Assembly: GCA_945868555.1 (NCBI GenBank)
Contig: CAMBMC010000097.1
Span: 1 to 8,235, forward strand
Direction of reading: 5' to 3'
DNA length: 8,235 bases
Source of the DNA: Chitinophaga pinensis
Lineage (GTDB): Bacteria > Bacteroidota > Bacteroidia > Flavobacteriales_D > Crocinitomicaceae
Part shown: in pieces, positions 1-6,663 of the stretch
How the letters are laid out: every line of letters begins with the position of its first letter
Position numbering within the stretch: the first letter of the stretch is position 1
Notes under the pieces: generated by a model
What the model was told of the DNA's origin: nothing
Database searches by the model: none
The model's input: the letters and a program-made list of their open reading frames with translations, nothing else
Made by a program: the position numbers and the translations under genes

Positions 1-2165
1 TCATTTACTTTCCAGGAAGTGGTCAAGATGATGTCTGGTATTTCAATGGAAATGATCCTTACAATCAATTGAACTGGTCCGAAGGTTGTGCCGATGGAGA
101 AACAGCGCTGGACGCTTTTACCTGCGGTGCGGATATGCAAACTCCCGGAGCACCAAACAATGCCTTGAATGCGGCTTATATTGCTCAGTTCAACAACAAC
201 TGTACGCCAATTCAACCTTTAGTAGCTAGCGCATTAACGACTCAAAATGAGGTGTGCGGATGCGATGGTCAAGCAAACGCATCCGCTGCAGGATCGATCG
301 CTGGATATAGCTATCAATGGCTAAATGCTGCCAATTTACCAATCGGTCAGACGACGGCAACTGCAACTGGACTTTGCGACGGAACCTATAAAGTAGTCAT
401 CACATCATCTATTGGTTGCACAGATACTGCGACTGTCACTGTTGCGCCGATCACTCCATTAAGTTTTCTGAATGCAGTGAGTAACGAAAATTGTGGAAAC
501 GGCGATGGATCAATTTCGCTTCAAGGTCAGGATGGAAATGGTTCGCCTTACACCTATTCAATCAATGGTGGGGCTTCGTTTTCTTCCTTTGGTACATTTT
601 CTAATCTAAGTGCTGGCACATACAATGTCGCAGTGAAGGATGTCTTTGGTTGCCAAGTGACAGGAACTTTGACCTTGACAACCACAAATGGTCCGATTTC
701 AAGTATCAGTTTTGCGGATGCTACATGTTTTGGAACCTGCAATGGAACAGCCAACGTAAACATTACGGGTGGAACACCGCCTTACTCTATCGTATGGCAA
801 AATTCAGGGATTATTTTTGGAGGTAATGGAACAAACCAAACGACCTTGTGTGCAGGCTCCTATACGGCAACTGTGAACGACGACAACAATAACTGTCAGG
901 AAATATACAATTTCACGATTGCTGAACCTGCTGACTTCGTCGTAGCAGCAAGCAATACATCTCCAATTTGTGATGGAGCAACGCTTCAATTGAATGAAAC
1001 AGGTGGGGCGGCGACATCGTGGTCTTGGACATCTAACGGTGCAGCTGTGTTTTCAAATGCTTCCGCAGCCAATCCTACAGTTACCGGAGCTGCAGATGGC
1101 GAAGTGTTTTCTGTGACAGCAACGAATCCCAGCGGATGTTCAAATACTGTTCAAACTACCGTGACCATTTATCCAATCCCTTCAATTACCCTTGTAGCTA
1201 CTGATCCAATTTCTTGCACAGGAACAGATGGAATCATTGTTGTGAATGGTACGGGACTAGGTACGCTATCTTGGGCAGGAACCGCAGTTAATGTAACATT
1301 ACCCTACACACTGAATGGTGTTGCTGGTGGAACGTACTCTTTTTCATTTGCATCCCTTCTCGGAGGATGTGTATCGAACACAGCAACAGCTACACTTACA
1401 ATTCCTCCAACGCCTGTTTTGAATGATATACCAGATGCAAGTGTATGCGATACATACACCCTACCAGCAATTACAGGTGTGAATTTAGGTATCGATGCCT
1501 CTTTCTGGACGGGAAGCTCGGCTACAGGTACGCAACTCGCTGCTGGGCAAACCATTTCTAGTACGCAAACCATCTATATATATACTTCGGCAAACAACTG
1601 TTCAGACGAGCAATCGTTTGATGTGACCGTTACAGCAACACCGTCAGCTCCTCTTGTAGGTCCAGATCTAACATATTGCTCCACGTGGGTTTTAGCACCG
1701 TTAACTGCAATAGGTACAAATGGTTTGTTTTCATGGTTCTCAGATCCTCAATTAGCCACACTTATTGGCACAGGGACGAACGTGATGCCAAATACGACTA
1801 TTGGGACAACGACCTATTATGTATATGAACAGATCAATAGCTGTACAAGTCCACTTTCATCGTATGCAATTACTATTGAAACTTGTGAGATTGTCTTGCC
1901 AACGGCATTTACCCCTGATGGAGACAACACCAATGACAACTGGGTGATCCTAAATTTGGATGTTGTATATCCCAACAATACGGTAACACTTTTCAACCGT
2001 TGGGGAGCGAAACTCTATGAGTCCAAAAAAGGTGATTATGCGAATTCAGCATGGGACGGTACCTTCGAAGGGAAAATGATGCCAGTGGGTACGTATTACT
2101 ACATCATTGATAGTGGATCTGATGCAGAGTCCCTGAAAGGGATTGTGTCGATTGTTGTGGAGTAA
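1..2165 (+). CDS. Secreted multi-domain Ig/SprB-repeat protein with gliding-motility-associated C-terminal (T9SS type B) domain, 5' partial
   Basis: The reading frame is open from the left edge (first complete codon at 3) to TAA at 2163-2165, giving 720 visible residues, so the true start lies outside the window; the in-frame TTG at 69 is not a credible start. Counting from the codon at 3, residues 1-57 resemble the end of a lamin-tail domain, closing with TPGAPN. Residues about 71-150, 154-230 and 231-310 are SprB-like repeats with paired cysteines and a recurrent G-T/S-Y pattern. Residues about 315-390 are PKD/Ig-like, and 393-627 hold three more Ig-like units. Residues 628-720 form the CHU_C domain (LPTAFTPDGDNTND, then LFNRWG, then WDGTF and PVGTYYY). 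Family knowledge: this domain directs export and cell-surface attachment or release by the type IX secretion system. An adhesin or matrix role is inference; no catalytic domain is visible in this part. Confidence 0.9.
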   Translation, partial: IYFPGSGQDDVWYFNGNDPYNQLNWSEGCADGETALDAFTCGADMQTPGAPNNALNAAYIAQFNNNCTPIQPLVASALTTQNEVCGCDGQANASAAGSIAGYSYQWLNAANLPIGQTTATATGLCDGTYKVVITSSIGCTDTATVTVAPITPLSFLNAVSNENCGNGDGSISLQGQDGNGSPYTYSINGGASFSSFGTFSNLSAGTYNVAVKDVFGCQVTGTLTLTTTNGPISSISFADATCFGTCNGTANVNITGGTPPYSIVWQNSGIIFGGNGTNQTTLCAGSYTATVNDDNNNCQEIYNFTIAEPADFVVAASNTSPICDGATLQLNETGGAATSWSWTSNGAAVFSNASAANPTVTGAADGEVFSVTATNPSGCSNTVQTTVTIYPIPSITLVATDPISCTGTDGIIVVNGTGLGTLSWAGTAVNVTLPYTLNGVAGGTYSFSFASLLGGCVSNTATATLTIPPTPVLNDIPDASVCDTYTLPAITGVNLGIDASFWTGSSATGTQLAAGQTISSTQTIYIYTSANNCSDEQSFDVTVTATPSAPLVGPDLTYCSTWVLAPLTAIGTNGLFSWFSDPQLATLIGTGTNVMPNTTIGTTTYYVYEQINSCTSPLSSYAITIETCEIVLPTAFTPDGDNTNDNWVILNLDVVYPNNTVTLFNRWGAKLYESKKGDYANSAWDGTFEGKMMPVGTYYYIIDSGSDAESLKGIVSIVVE

Positions 2166-2172
2166 TAATACA

Positions 2173-2517
2173 CTAAGTCAACTTCGATTTCATTGTCCAC
2201 GCAATCAGTGAGGAGCGTTCAATGGCTAAGTTTGCTTTTACACCACCGAAGTGCTCGTGAACTGTTTCGTGAAACAAGGCCAACCAGCGGTCAAAATCAT
2301 TCACCTTGAGGGGCAATCGCGCATGAGCGTCCATCATATTGCCTGTGTATCCCGTTCGATCAATCAGAATAAAAGCCCAGAATTCAGCTACGCGAGGAAT
2401 ATGCTTGCTTAAGTTCAGGTCTCGAAAATAATGGCCGATGTGCGCATCACTCATCAGTTTCTCATAGAATCGTTCGATCAGAAATTGACACTCTTCGTAG
2501 GTTTCTATGTCTTTCAC
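2173..2517 (-). CDS. Group III truncated hemoglobin
   Basis: This encodes a 114-aa heme protein of the 2-over-2 globin fold, group III. Visible landmarks are the B-helix pair Phe18-Tyr19 (Tyr at B10), His39 in the SKHIP motif (E7 position), the EFW motif with Trp47, the proximal heme ligand His65 in MMDAHARL, and Trp78 (G8). The spacing His39-His65-Trp78 fits the group III pattern. Studied relatives such as Campylobacter Ctb bind O2 and NO and are linked to nitrosative stress or microaerobic O2 handling; which applies here is unknown. The start is GTG at 2515-2517: a stop lies seven codons upstream in frame with no ATG between, and MKDIET matches the usual family N-terminus. AGAGGA about 12 nt upstream is a possible weak ribosome site. 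It begins 5 bp after the gamma-carbonic-anhydrase stop, implying co-transcription. The C-terminus is short but the globin core is complete. Confidence 0.9.
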   Translation of the reverse strand: MKDIETYEECQFLIERFYEKLMSDAHIGHYFRDLNLSKHIPRVAEFWAFILIDRTGYTGNMMDAHARLPLKVNDFDRWLALFHETVHEHFGGVKANLAIERSSLIAWTMKSKLT

Positions 2518-2522
2518 TCCGC

Positions 2523-3044
2523 TTATTTTTCCTCTTTAAACCAACCTGCATACGTCATGTAATTGTTGGCTATGCGCTGCACCTCACCGGCAAAAAGTTC
2601 TGGGGATAAGGTTTTTACTTTTTTAGCGGGCACACCCGCATAAATGCTCCAAGACTCCACTCGTGTTCCCTCAAGTAAAACCGCACCCGCTGCAATAATG
2701 CAATTGGATTCGATGTAGCAATCATCCATAACAATTGATCCCATGCCAATTAGCACATTGTCCTCGACTGTGCACCCATGCACCAAGGCATTGTGTCCAA
2801 TCGAAACATTATTTCCCAATGAGACTTTTGTTTTTTCATAGGTGCAATGAATCACAGCCCCATCTTGGATATTGACGCTGTTGCCCATTCGAATGGAATT
2901 CACATCGCCACGAACCACGGCTGAAAACCACACCGAACAATCCTTGCCCATGATTACATCTCCAACGATTGTCGCATTGGGCGCGAACCAACAATTGTCT
3001 CCGTGTTGCGGATGCATTCCTCTACATTCAAGAATCAGTGCCAT
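2523..3044 (-). CDS. Gamma-carbonic anhydrase family protein (left-handed beta-helix hexapeptide repeat)
   Basis: This 173-aa protein of the gamma-CA/YrdA/PaaY class has the hexapeptide-repeat pattern of a left-handed beta-helix from about residue 18 to 140, then a C-terminal helix. The three zinc-ligand histidines are visible: His66 (AVIHC), His84 (SIGHNA) and His89 (LVHGC), the last two five residues apart as in Cam. Arg45 and Asp47 (VVRGDV) and Gln60 are also present. It lacks the acidic proton-shuttle loop of Methanosarcina Cam, like many short members, so CO2 hydration is plausible but unproven. The frame extends to a TTG at 3071, but I chose ATG 3042-3044 because MALILECRG fits the family start and the extra nine codons reach into a tandem repeat. 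Six A residues directly precede the ATG. It is first in a pair with the truncated hemoglobin. Confidence 0.9.
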   Translation of the reverse strand: MALILECRGMHPQHGDNCWFAPNATIVGDVIMGKDCSVWFSAVVRGDVNSIRMGNSVNIQDGAVIHCTYEKTKVSLGNNVSIGHNALVHGCTVEDNVLIGMGSIVMDDCYIESNCIIAAGAVLLEGTRVESWSIYAGVPAKKVKTLSPELFAGEVQRIANNYMTYAGWFKEEK

Positions 3045-3062
3045 TTTTTTCTGCGAGTTAAT

Positions 3063-3111
3063 AATTACCAATTACGAATTACGAATTACGAGATACAAGG
3101 TACGAATTACG
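3063..3111. repeat. Seven tandem 7-bp units, consensus AATTACG
   Basis: Seven adjacent heptamers can be read: AATTACC, AATTACG, AATTACG, AATTACG, AGATACA, AGGTACG, AATTACG. Four are identical and three are variants; less regular flanking heptamers are AGTTAAT (3056-3062) and AGTCATA (3112-3118). The array ends 18 bp from the gamma-CA ATG, in its upstream leader. Read on the plus strand it gives an apparent peptide NYELRIT, a type of spurious repeat peptide I know from intergenic DNA of other bacteria. It is a non-coding short tandem repeat of unknown role. Confidence 0.9.
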
Positions 3112-3181
3112 AGTCATATTTTAATACCTAAACAAGCTGACCTTTATTGGGAATTTGATGACTGTGTCAATTTGATTTCTT

Positions 3182-3216
3182 CTAGAATTCTTAATTCGTC
3201 AACTTCTGAATTCTAG
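3182..3216. repeat. Perfect 9-bp inverted repeat with 17-nt spacer
   Basis: CTAGAATTC at 3182-3190 is exactly complementary to GAATTCTAG at 3208-3216, separated by 17 nt. Pairing does not extend at either end. The stem is AT-rich and there is no adjacent long T run on either strand, so an intrinsic terminator is doubtful. A protein-binding dyad or a relic of repeat DNA are alternatives. Confidence 0.6.
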
Positions 3217-3237
3217 CCTGTATCTAATGATTCCCAA

Positions 3238-3283
3238 CTCGGGCCTCGAGTATGCTGCGCACCTCAGCCACCAAACTTGTCAT
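3238..3283. repeat. GC-richer REP-like patch
   Basis: This patch is visibly richer in G and C than the AT-rich DNA around it. On the minus strand it contains GGCTGAG, then GCGCAG, then CTCGAGGCC, which resembles expanded versions of the GGCTGAG-CGCAGT-CGAAGCC type of intergenic repeat. GGC/GCC (3242-3244 with 3267-3269) and GAG/CTC (3248-3250 with 3263-3265) can pair as an interrupted stem, and CTCG/CGAG (3238-3241 with 3247-3250) as a small alternative hairpin. Assigning it to a REP family is inference from memory of such motifs. Confidence 0.35.
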
Positions 3284-3317
3284 TAGTAACTCGTAACTAT
3301 TAAAGTCCTTTGTCCCT

Positions 3318-3357
3318 TCTTCGAGTCTTAATATCTTGAAGTCTTAAAATCTTGATA
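3318..3357. repeat. Five tandem 8-bp units, consensus TCTTRAWR
   Basis: Five adjacent octamers can be read: TCTTCGAG, TCTTAATA, TCTTGAAG, TCTTAAAA, TCTTGATA. The last four also form two copies of a 16-bp unit identical at 13 of 16 positions. The array begins 9 bp after the stop codon of the alkD-like gene in its direction of transcription. It continues less regularly toward 3306 (TCCTTTG, TCCCTTC). It is unrelated in sequence and period to the 7-bp array at the other end of the gap. Confidence 0.85.
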
Positions 3358-3365
3358 TCCATTGT

Positions 3366-4049
3366 CTACAAATAGTTTTCCGCTTCCTTTCTCGCGAGTC
3401 CTTTGAGATCACTATCCTGTAGAAAGTCGCGAACGGCCTTAGGTTGAAATTTCGAATATTGACGAAGTGACCACCCAATGGCTTTTTGAATGAAGAACTC
3501 CTTATCGCTTTTGAACTGGTTGATCAAGTCCATCAGTAGCGTAAAATCGGTATTATTTCCATATTTCAATTGGTAAATAAGGCAAGAGCGTCGCAGCCAC
3601 ATGTTGTCAGAATTTCGCCACTCTTCAATTAATTCAGCACCTTGTATCGGAAATTTTTGGATGTATTTTCCAAGGTAGTTTGACGCAATGGCATCTACCG
3701 AATCCCACCAAGGTTTAGTAGCAATTAACTCGTGAAGTAATTCTCTATCTGATTCTTGAATCTCATCCTTTCGCAGCGAGTTGAGGAAATCAATTGCAAT
3801 GTAGTGCAGTTCACGTTCGTTTTGTTGAAACAAACTTTGAATGAATAACCGTTTCTCTTTCGCATTTAATTCAGAATTCAGCTGTTTTTTTACACGGTGA
3901 AAAATTGCTCTTCTTGGCTCTGCGCTTACCCCAAAAAATGGAAAATGGCCCTTCATGTATTTCGACATCATTGGGCCATTTTCTGGAATTGCTGAGGTGC
4001 TTAAATCACGATTTAATGTGGAAATTAAGTCACTGATTTGAATGGACAT
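3366..4049 (-). CDS. AlkD-like DNA alkylation repair protein (HEAT-like repeats)
   Basis: This is a 227-aa all-helical protein of the DNA alkylation repair family, close to the usual length. Family knowledge: Bacillus cereus AlkD excises bulky or cationic alkylated purines such as N3- and N7-alkyl bases without flipping the base out. The four AlkD active-site residues, Trp109, Asp113, Arg148 and Trp187, appear to correspond here to Trp115 and Asp119 (KPWWDSVD, 112-119), Arg154 (WLRR, 151-154) and Trp193 (IGWSLRQYSK); the spacings 4, 35 and 39 match exactly. The N-terminal motif YMKGHFPFFG at 31-40 is also typical. The ATG at 4047-4049 lies 15 bp after the beta-carbonic-anhydrase stop, so the gene is probably the tail of that operon. 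It has no obvious functional link to CO2 metabolism. Catalytic activity is inferred from residue conservation. Confidence 0.92.
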   Translation of the reverse strand: MSIQISDLISTLNRDLSTSAIPENGPMMSKYMKGHFPFFGVSAEPRRAIFHRVKKQLNSELNAKEKRLFIQSLFQQNERELHYIAIDFLNSLRKDEIQESDRELLHELIATKPWWDSVDAIASNYLGKYIQKFPIQGAELIEEWRNSDNMWLRRSCLIYQLKYGNNTDFTLLMDLINQFKSDKEFFIQKAIGWSLRQYSKFQPKAVRDFLQDSDLKGLARKEAENYL

Positions 4050-4064
4050 TGAAGTATTTTATGC

Positions 4065-4700
4065 CTACAAATCTAATTGATATACCTGAGATAAGGACTC
4101 ATTGCTTTTGATTGAAACCATTAAATCCTTAATGATTCCGTCGTGAATATCATATACCCACCCGTGAACATGGATGTTTTGCTTTTTCCCCCATGCATTT
4201 TGAATAATCGACGTCTTGGCAAGATCTAGGACCTGTTCCTTGACGTTTAATTCAACAAAGCGGTCAAAGCGTGTTTTCTCATCTTCAATAGCATTCAGTT
4301 CATCTTGATGAAAACGGTAAACATCTTTAATGTGACGAATCCAATTGTCGATAAGACCTATATGTTTGTTCGTCATGGCTGCTTGAACGCCACCACAGCC
4401 ATAATGGCCACAAACAATGACGTGACTCACTTTTAGAACATTAATGGCGTAATCCAAGACACTCAACATGTTCATGTCTGTGTGCACAACCATATTCGCA
4501 ATGTTTCGATGAACAAAGACTTCACCTGGTAAGGCACCGATGATTTCATTTGCTGGAACACGACTATCTGCACACCCAATCCATAAAATAGGTGGTTGCT
4601 GACCGTGAGATAGTCGTTCGAAAAATTGAGGGTCCTTGTCCAACATTTTCACAACCCACTTCTTATTGTTTTCGAGTAATTCTTTATAAAATTTTTCCAT
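4065..4700 (-). CDS. can: Beta-class carbonic anhydrase (Can type)
   Basis: This 211-aa cytoplasmic zinc enzyme interconverts CO2 and bicarbonate and closely resembles E. coli Can (220 aa). Zinc ligands are visible as Cys43, His99 and Cys102, with the Asp45-Arg47 dyad in CADSRVPA (43-50) and HYGCGG at 99-104. Other family blocks are [12 protein letters not shown] (58-69), INNW-like LIDNW near 116-120, and [10 protein letters not shown] near 179-188. In this class Asp45 either acts as fourth zinc ligand in the closed state or pairs with Arg47. The ATG at 4698-4700 follows the SulP stop by 11 bp and is directly preceded by six A residues, with no clear Shine-Dalgarno sequence. Proximity to SulP suggests that the enzyme processes the transported bicarbonate, or supplies it for carboxylases and pH control. 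That coupling is inference; the enzyme identity is firm. Confidence 0.96.
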   Translation of the reverse strand: MEKFYKELLENNKKWVVKMLDKDPQFFERLSHGQQPPILWIGCADSRVPANEIIGALPGEVFVHRNIANMVVHTDMNMLSVLDYAINVLKVSHVIVCGHYGCGGVQAAMTNKHIGLIDNWIRHIKDVYRFHQDELNAIEDEKTRFDRFVELNVKEQVLDLAKTSIIQNAWGKKQNIHVHGWVYDIHDGIIKDLMVSIKSNESLSQVYQLDL

Positions 4701-4711
4701 TTTTTTAAATT

Positions 4712-6274
4712 TTAATAGTTGATATTTTGAATGTTAATAAAAGTGATTCGGATATTTTTTTCTTTTGCTTCGAATTCTTTGAATTCATGAAGAATCTCAA
4801 GCACATCATAATCTATGGATTGACAATTTGTGCCATCTACCGTAAACGTAGCATTTTTTGGCAATTTTTGCAATGTCAATTGTATGCTCCCCTTGTTGAG
4901 AAAGGTCACTTCTTCCGAAAGAACCATGACCTGTTCTGTATCATTCGATGCCTTCTTGATTTTGTAATTGTTCTGAAAGTTTCTTTTAAGAATAAAAAAC
5001 ACAGAAACAGCCAATCCAATCCCTATTCCGGACAATAGGTCGGTCAAGAGAATCGATACGATCGTAACAATGAAAGGCAATGATTGATCTATACCAAGGT
5101 TAACAACCTTTTTTATCAATTTAAATGAGGTCAATTTGTATCCAACAAGAATCAGAATGGCGGCCAGCGAAGCAAGTGGGATTAAATTGATCCATTTGGA
5201 TAAAAAGACCACACTGACAAACAAAATGAGTCCATGAATCATCGCGGATAATTTTGTTTTCGCTCCGGCATTAATGTTTGCAGAGCTGCGCACGATGACT
5301 TGAGTGATGGGTAATCCGCCTAATATTCCAGACAGAATATTGCCAATACCTTGAGCCTTTAATTCATGGCTTGTCGGTGTTTTTCTTTTTTCTGGATCCA
5401 ATTTATCTGTGGCCTCGACACTTAAAAGGGTTTCTAAGCTGCCTACCAAGGCAATGGTCAATGCGATTCCATAAGTGTTTTTATTGGACAGAAAGGACCA
5501 ATCGGGTTGCGCGAAGTATTTAAAAAATTCACTCGCATTTTTCGCTACTGGAAGTTGAACAAGATGTTTAGCATTCAGGTAGATATCTGGAAGAAACGAT
5601 TTGAATAATTGATTTAAAAGAATTCCAACCAACACAACGATTAGTGCAGCGGGGATTAATTTAAAAATCTTCATTGCCGGTGACAACCATTTGTCAACGA
5701 TGAATATGAGTCCAATGGATAGAATACCAATGATTACAGCACCAGGTTGCAGCGCTTGCAGCGCATAAATTAATTCAGTGAATGTATTGTGTCCATCTGT
5801 TTGGAGGAAGGCTTCATCACCAAAAAAATCTTTGTCGTATCCAACAAGATGTGGAATTTCCTTCATGATTAAAGTAATCCCAATGGCGGCCAGCATTCCT
5901 TTAATCACTGATGAAGGGAAATAAAGACCAATAATTCCTAGCCCGCAAAACCCTGCAATAATTTGTATACAGCCGGCAAGAACTACGGCGACTAAAAATC
6001 CTTCGAAGCTGCCTAGGGTTGTGATGGCAGATAACACAATGGTGATCAAACCTGCCGCTGGACCAGACACGCCGATCCGACTTTTGCTCAGCGCGCCAAC
6101 AACGACACCCCCAATAACGCCGGCAATGATTCCCGAAAAGGCATTAGGTAGGCCTGGCATTCCATCGATTGTGGTCGATGCTAAACCAATGCCTAAGCAA
6201 AGAGGAAGTGCTACAAGGAACACCACCAATCCTGACGACAAATCGTGCCGCCAGAAATTAAATAAATTTCTCAT
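4712..6274 (-). CDS. SulP-family inorganic anion transporter with C-terminal STAS domain, probable bicarbonate transporter
   Basis: This is a 520-aa inner-membrane protein. Residues about 12-430 carry many hydrophobic segments typical of SulP transporters, starting with [20 protein letters not shown] near 11-30. The IGVSGPAAG motif at 67-75 and the [16 protein letters not shown] block at 279-294, followed by QGIGNILSG and [19 protein letters not shown], are SulP core signatures. Residues about 447-515 form a short STAS domain, including [15 protein letters not shown]. Family members carry sulfate, bicarbonate or dicarboxylates. The adjacent carbonic anhydrase 11 bp downstream favours bicarbonate, since SulP and carbonic anhydrase are commonly adjacent or fused, but substrate cannot be read from sequence alone. 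The ATG at 6272-6274 is 38 bp after the stop of the small membrane protein. No frameshift or truncation is seen. Confidence 0.93.
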   Translation of the reverse strand: MRNLFNFWRHDLSSGLVVFLVALPLCLGIGLASTTIDGMPGLPNAFSGIIAGVIGGVVVGALSKSRIGVSGPAAGLITIVLSAITTLGSFEGFLVAVVLAGCIQIIAGFCGLGIIGLYFPSSVIKGMLAAIGITLIMKEIPHLVGYDKDFFGDEAFLQTDGHNTFTELIYALQALQPGAVIIGILSIGLIFIVDKWLSPAMKIFKLIPAALIVVLVGILLNQLFKSFLPDIYLNAKHLVQLPVAKNASEFFKYFAQPDWSFLSNKNTYGIALTIALVGSLETLLSVEATDKLDPEKRKTPTSHELKAQGIGNILSGILGGLPITQVIVRSSANINAGAKTKLSAMIHGLILFVSVVFLSKWINLIPLASLAAILILVGYKLTSFKLIKKVVNLGIDQSLPFIVTIVSILLTDLLSGIGIGLAVSVFFILKRNFQNNYKIKKASNDTEQVMVLSEEVTFLNKGSIQLTLQKLPKNATFTVDGTNCQSIDYDVLEILHEFKEFEAKEKNIRITFINIQNINY

Positions 6275-6312
6275 TTATAATAAATTGAATGAATCAAATG
6301 AACAATAACTGT

Positions 6313-6663
6313 CTAAATGATATCCAATTCAGGAGGGGAGAAAGGAGGGGAAAGCGTAAGAAGTTGATAATTTAGCGTTGAAAGAAGCTCACTGATTTTC
6401 GCTGTGCTTAATGGGTCGAAAAAGTGTATGGACAAGATCTTTTCATCTTCGTCCAATACTTCTTCAAGAAAAGATTCAATGGTACTTTCATCGCATTCTT
6501 CGCTTGGAGAATTTGATGTGTCATCCATTTCATCTATCAGAACAATTTTTACAGGATCTGTGTATTCAGGATTGAAAAAAACATAGGTCGATGCAAGGAA
6601 CAATTGTCCAGCCACTAAGAGCAGCAAAAGAAATGAACCAAAATATCTACGTTTAAGTTGCAT
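6313..6663 (-). CDS. Small membrane-anchored or secreted protein of unknown function, acidic middle
   Basis: I do not recognise this 116-aa protein. It starts with a short basic patch (Lys4-Arg6) and a hydrophobic segment at about 8-30, which could be a signal peptide or a single membrane anchor; there is no lipobox cysteine. Residues 44-74 are strongly acidic, with one cysteine (Cys57) in EECDES. The C-terminus is hydrophobic and proline-rich (SPPFSPPELDII). No metal-binding or heme motif is visible. It is probably a real gene: its ATG directly follows the kbl TAA (TAAATG) with no gap, the frame is open for 351 bp, and SulP follows 38 bp later. The layout suggests translational coupling to kbl and possibly an extracytoplasmic role near the transporter, but that is inference only. 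Confidence 0.75.
   Translation of the reverse strand: MQLKRRYFGSFLLLLLVAGQLFLASTYVFFNPEYTDPVKIVLIDEMDDTSNSPSEECDESTIESFLEEVLDEDEKILSIHFFDPLSTAKISELLSTLNYQLLTLSPPFSPPELDII

Larger units (their letters stand above)
3045..3365. other. 321-bp intergenic gap with clustered short repeats
   Basis: No gene is supported here. The gap separates the alkD-like stop from the gamma-CA start, both on the minus strand. It holds a 7-bp tandem array near the gamma-CA end, an 8-bp tandem array near the alkD-like end, a 9-bp inverted repeat and a GC-richer REP-like patch, each listed separately. The 8-bp word AATTTGAT also occurs twice, at 3152-3159 and 3169-3176. Every other gap between minus-strand genes here is 38 bp or less, so this gap probably marks a transcription-unit boundary (inference). 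I found no TAnnTTTG promoter box for gamma-CA and no hairpin followed by a U tract as expected of a strong intrinsic terminator. Confidence 0.85.

Noticed and set aside
69..71. TTG as the start of the left-edge surface protein
   Set aside because: The frame is open upstream to the window edge and the preceding residues look like part of a lamin-tail-like domain, so the gene is simply cut.
1304..1573. Minus-strand 89-codon ORF inside the surface protein
   Set aside because: It is antisense to conserved Ig-like repeats with no domain signal or start context.
3045..3071. N-terminal extension of gamma-CA to a TTG start
   Set aside because: The nine extra codons reach into the heptamer array and do not match the family; ATG 3042-3044 gives the standard N-terminus.
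2872..3216. Plus-strand 114-codon ORF overlapping gamma-CA and the heptad array
   Set aside because: It is antisense to the well-supported gamma-CA gene, and its tail is the NYELRIT-type translation of the tandem repeat.
3224..3283. Minus-strand 19-codon ORF beginning MTSLVAEVRS
   Set aside because: It is very short, lies in the REP-like patch and has no leader signal; probably a chance reading of repeat DNA.
3063..3357. CRISPR array
   Set aside because: The units are 7 and 8 bp and directly adjacent, with no spacers and no cas genes nearby.
6021..6308. Plus-strand 95-codon ORF opposite the SulP start
   Set aside because: It is fully antisense to SulP and its residues mirror SulP codon use; no family features.
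6275..6312. Promoter for SulP with a TTGTTC/TATTAT pair
   Set aside because: The -35-like hexamer is poor, the -10-like box abuts the ATG, and no TAnnTTTG box is present.
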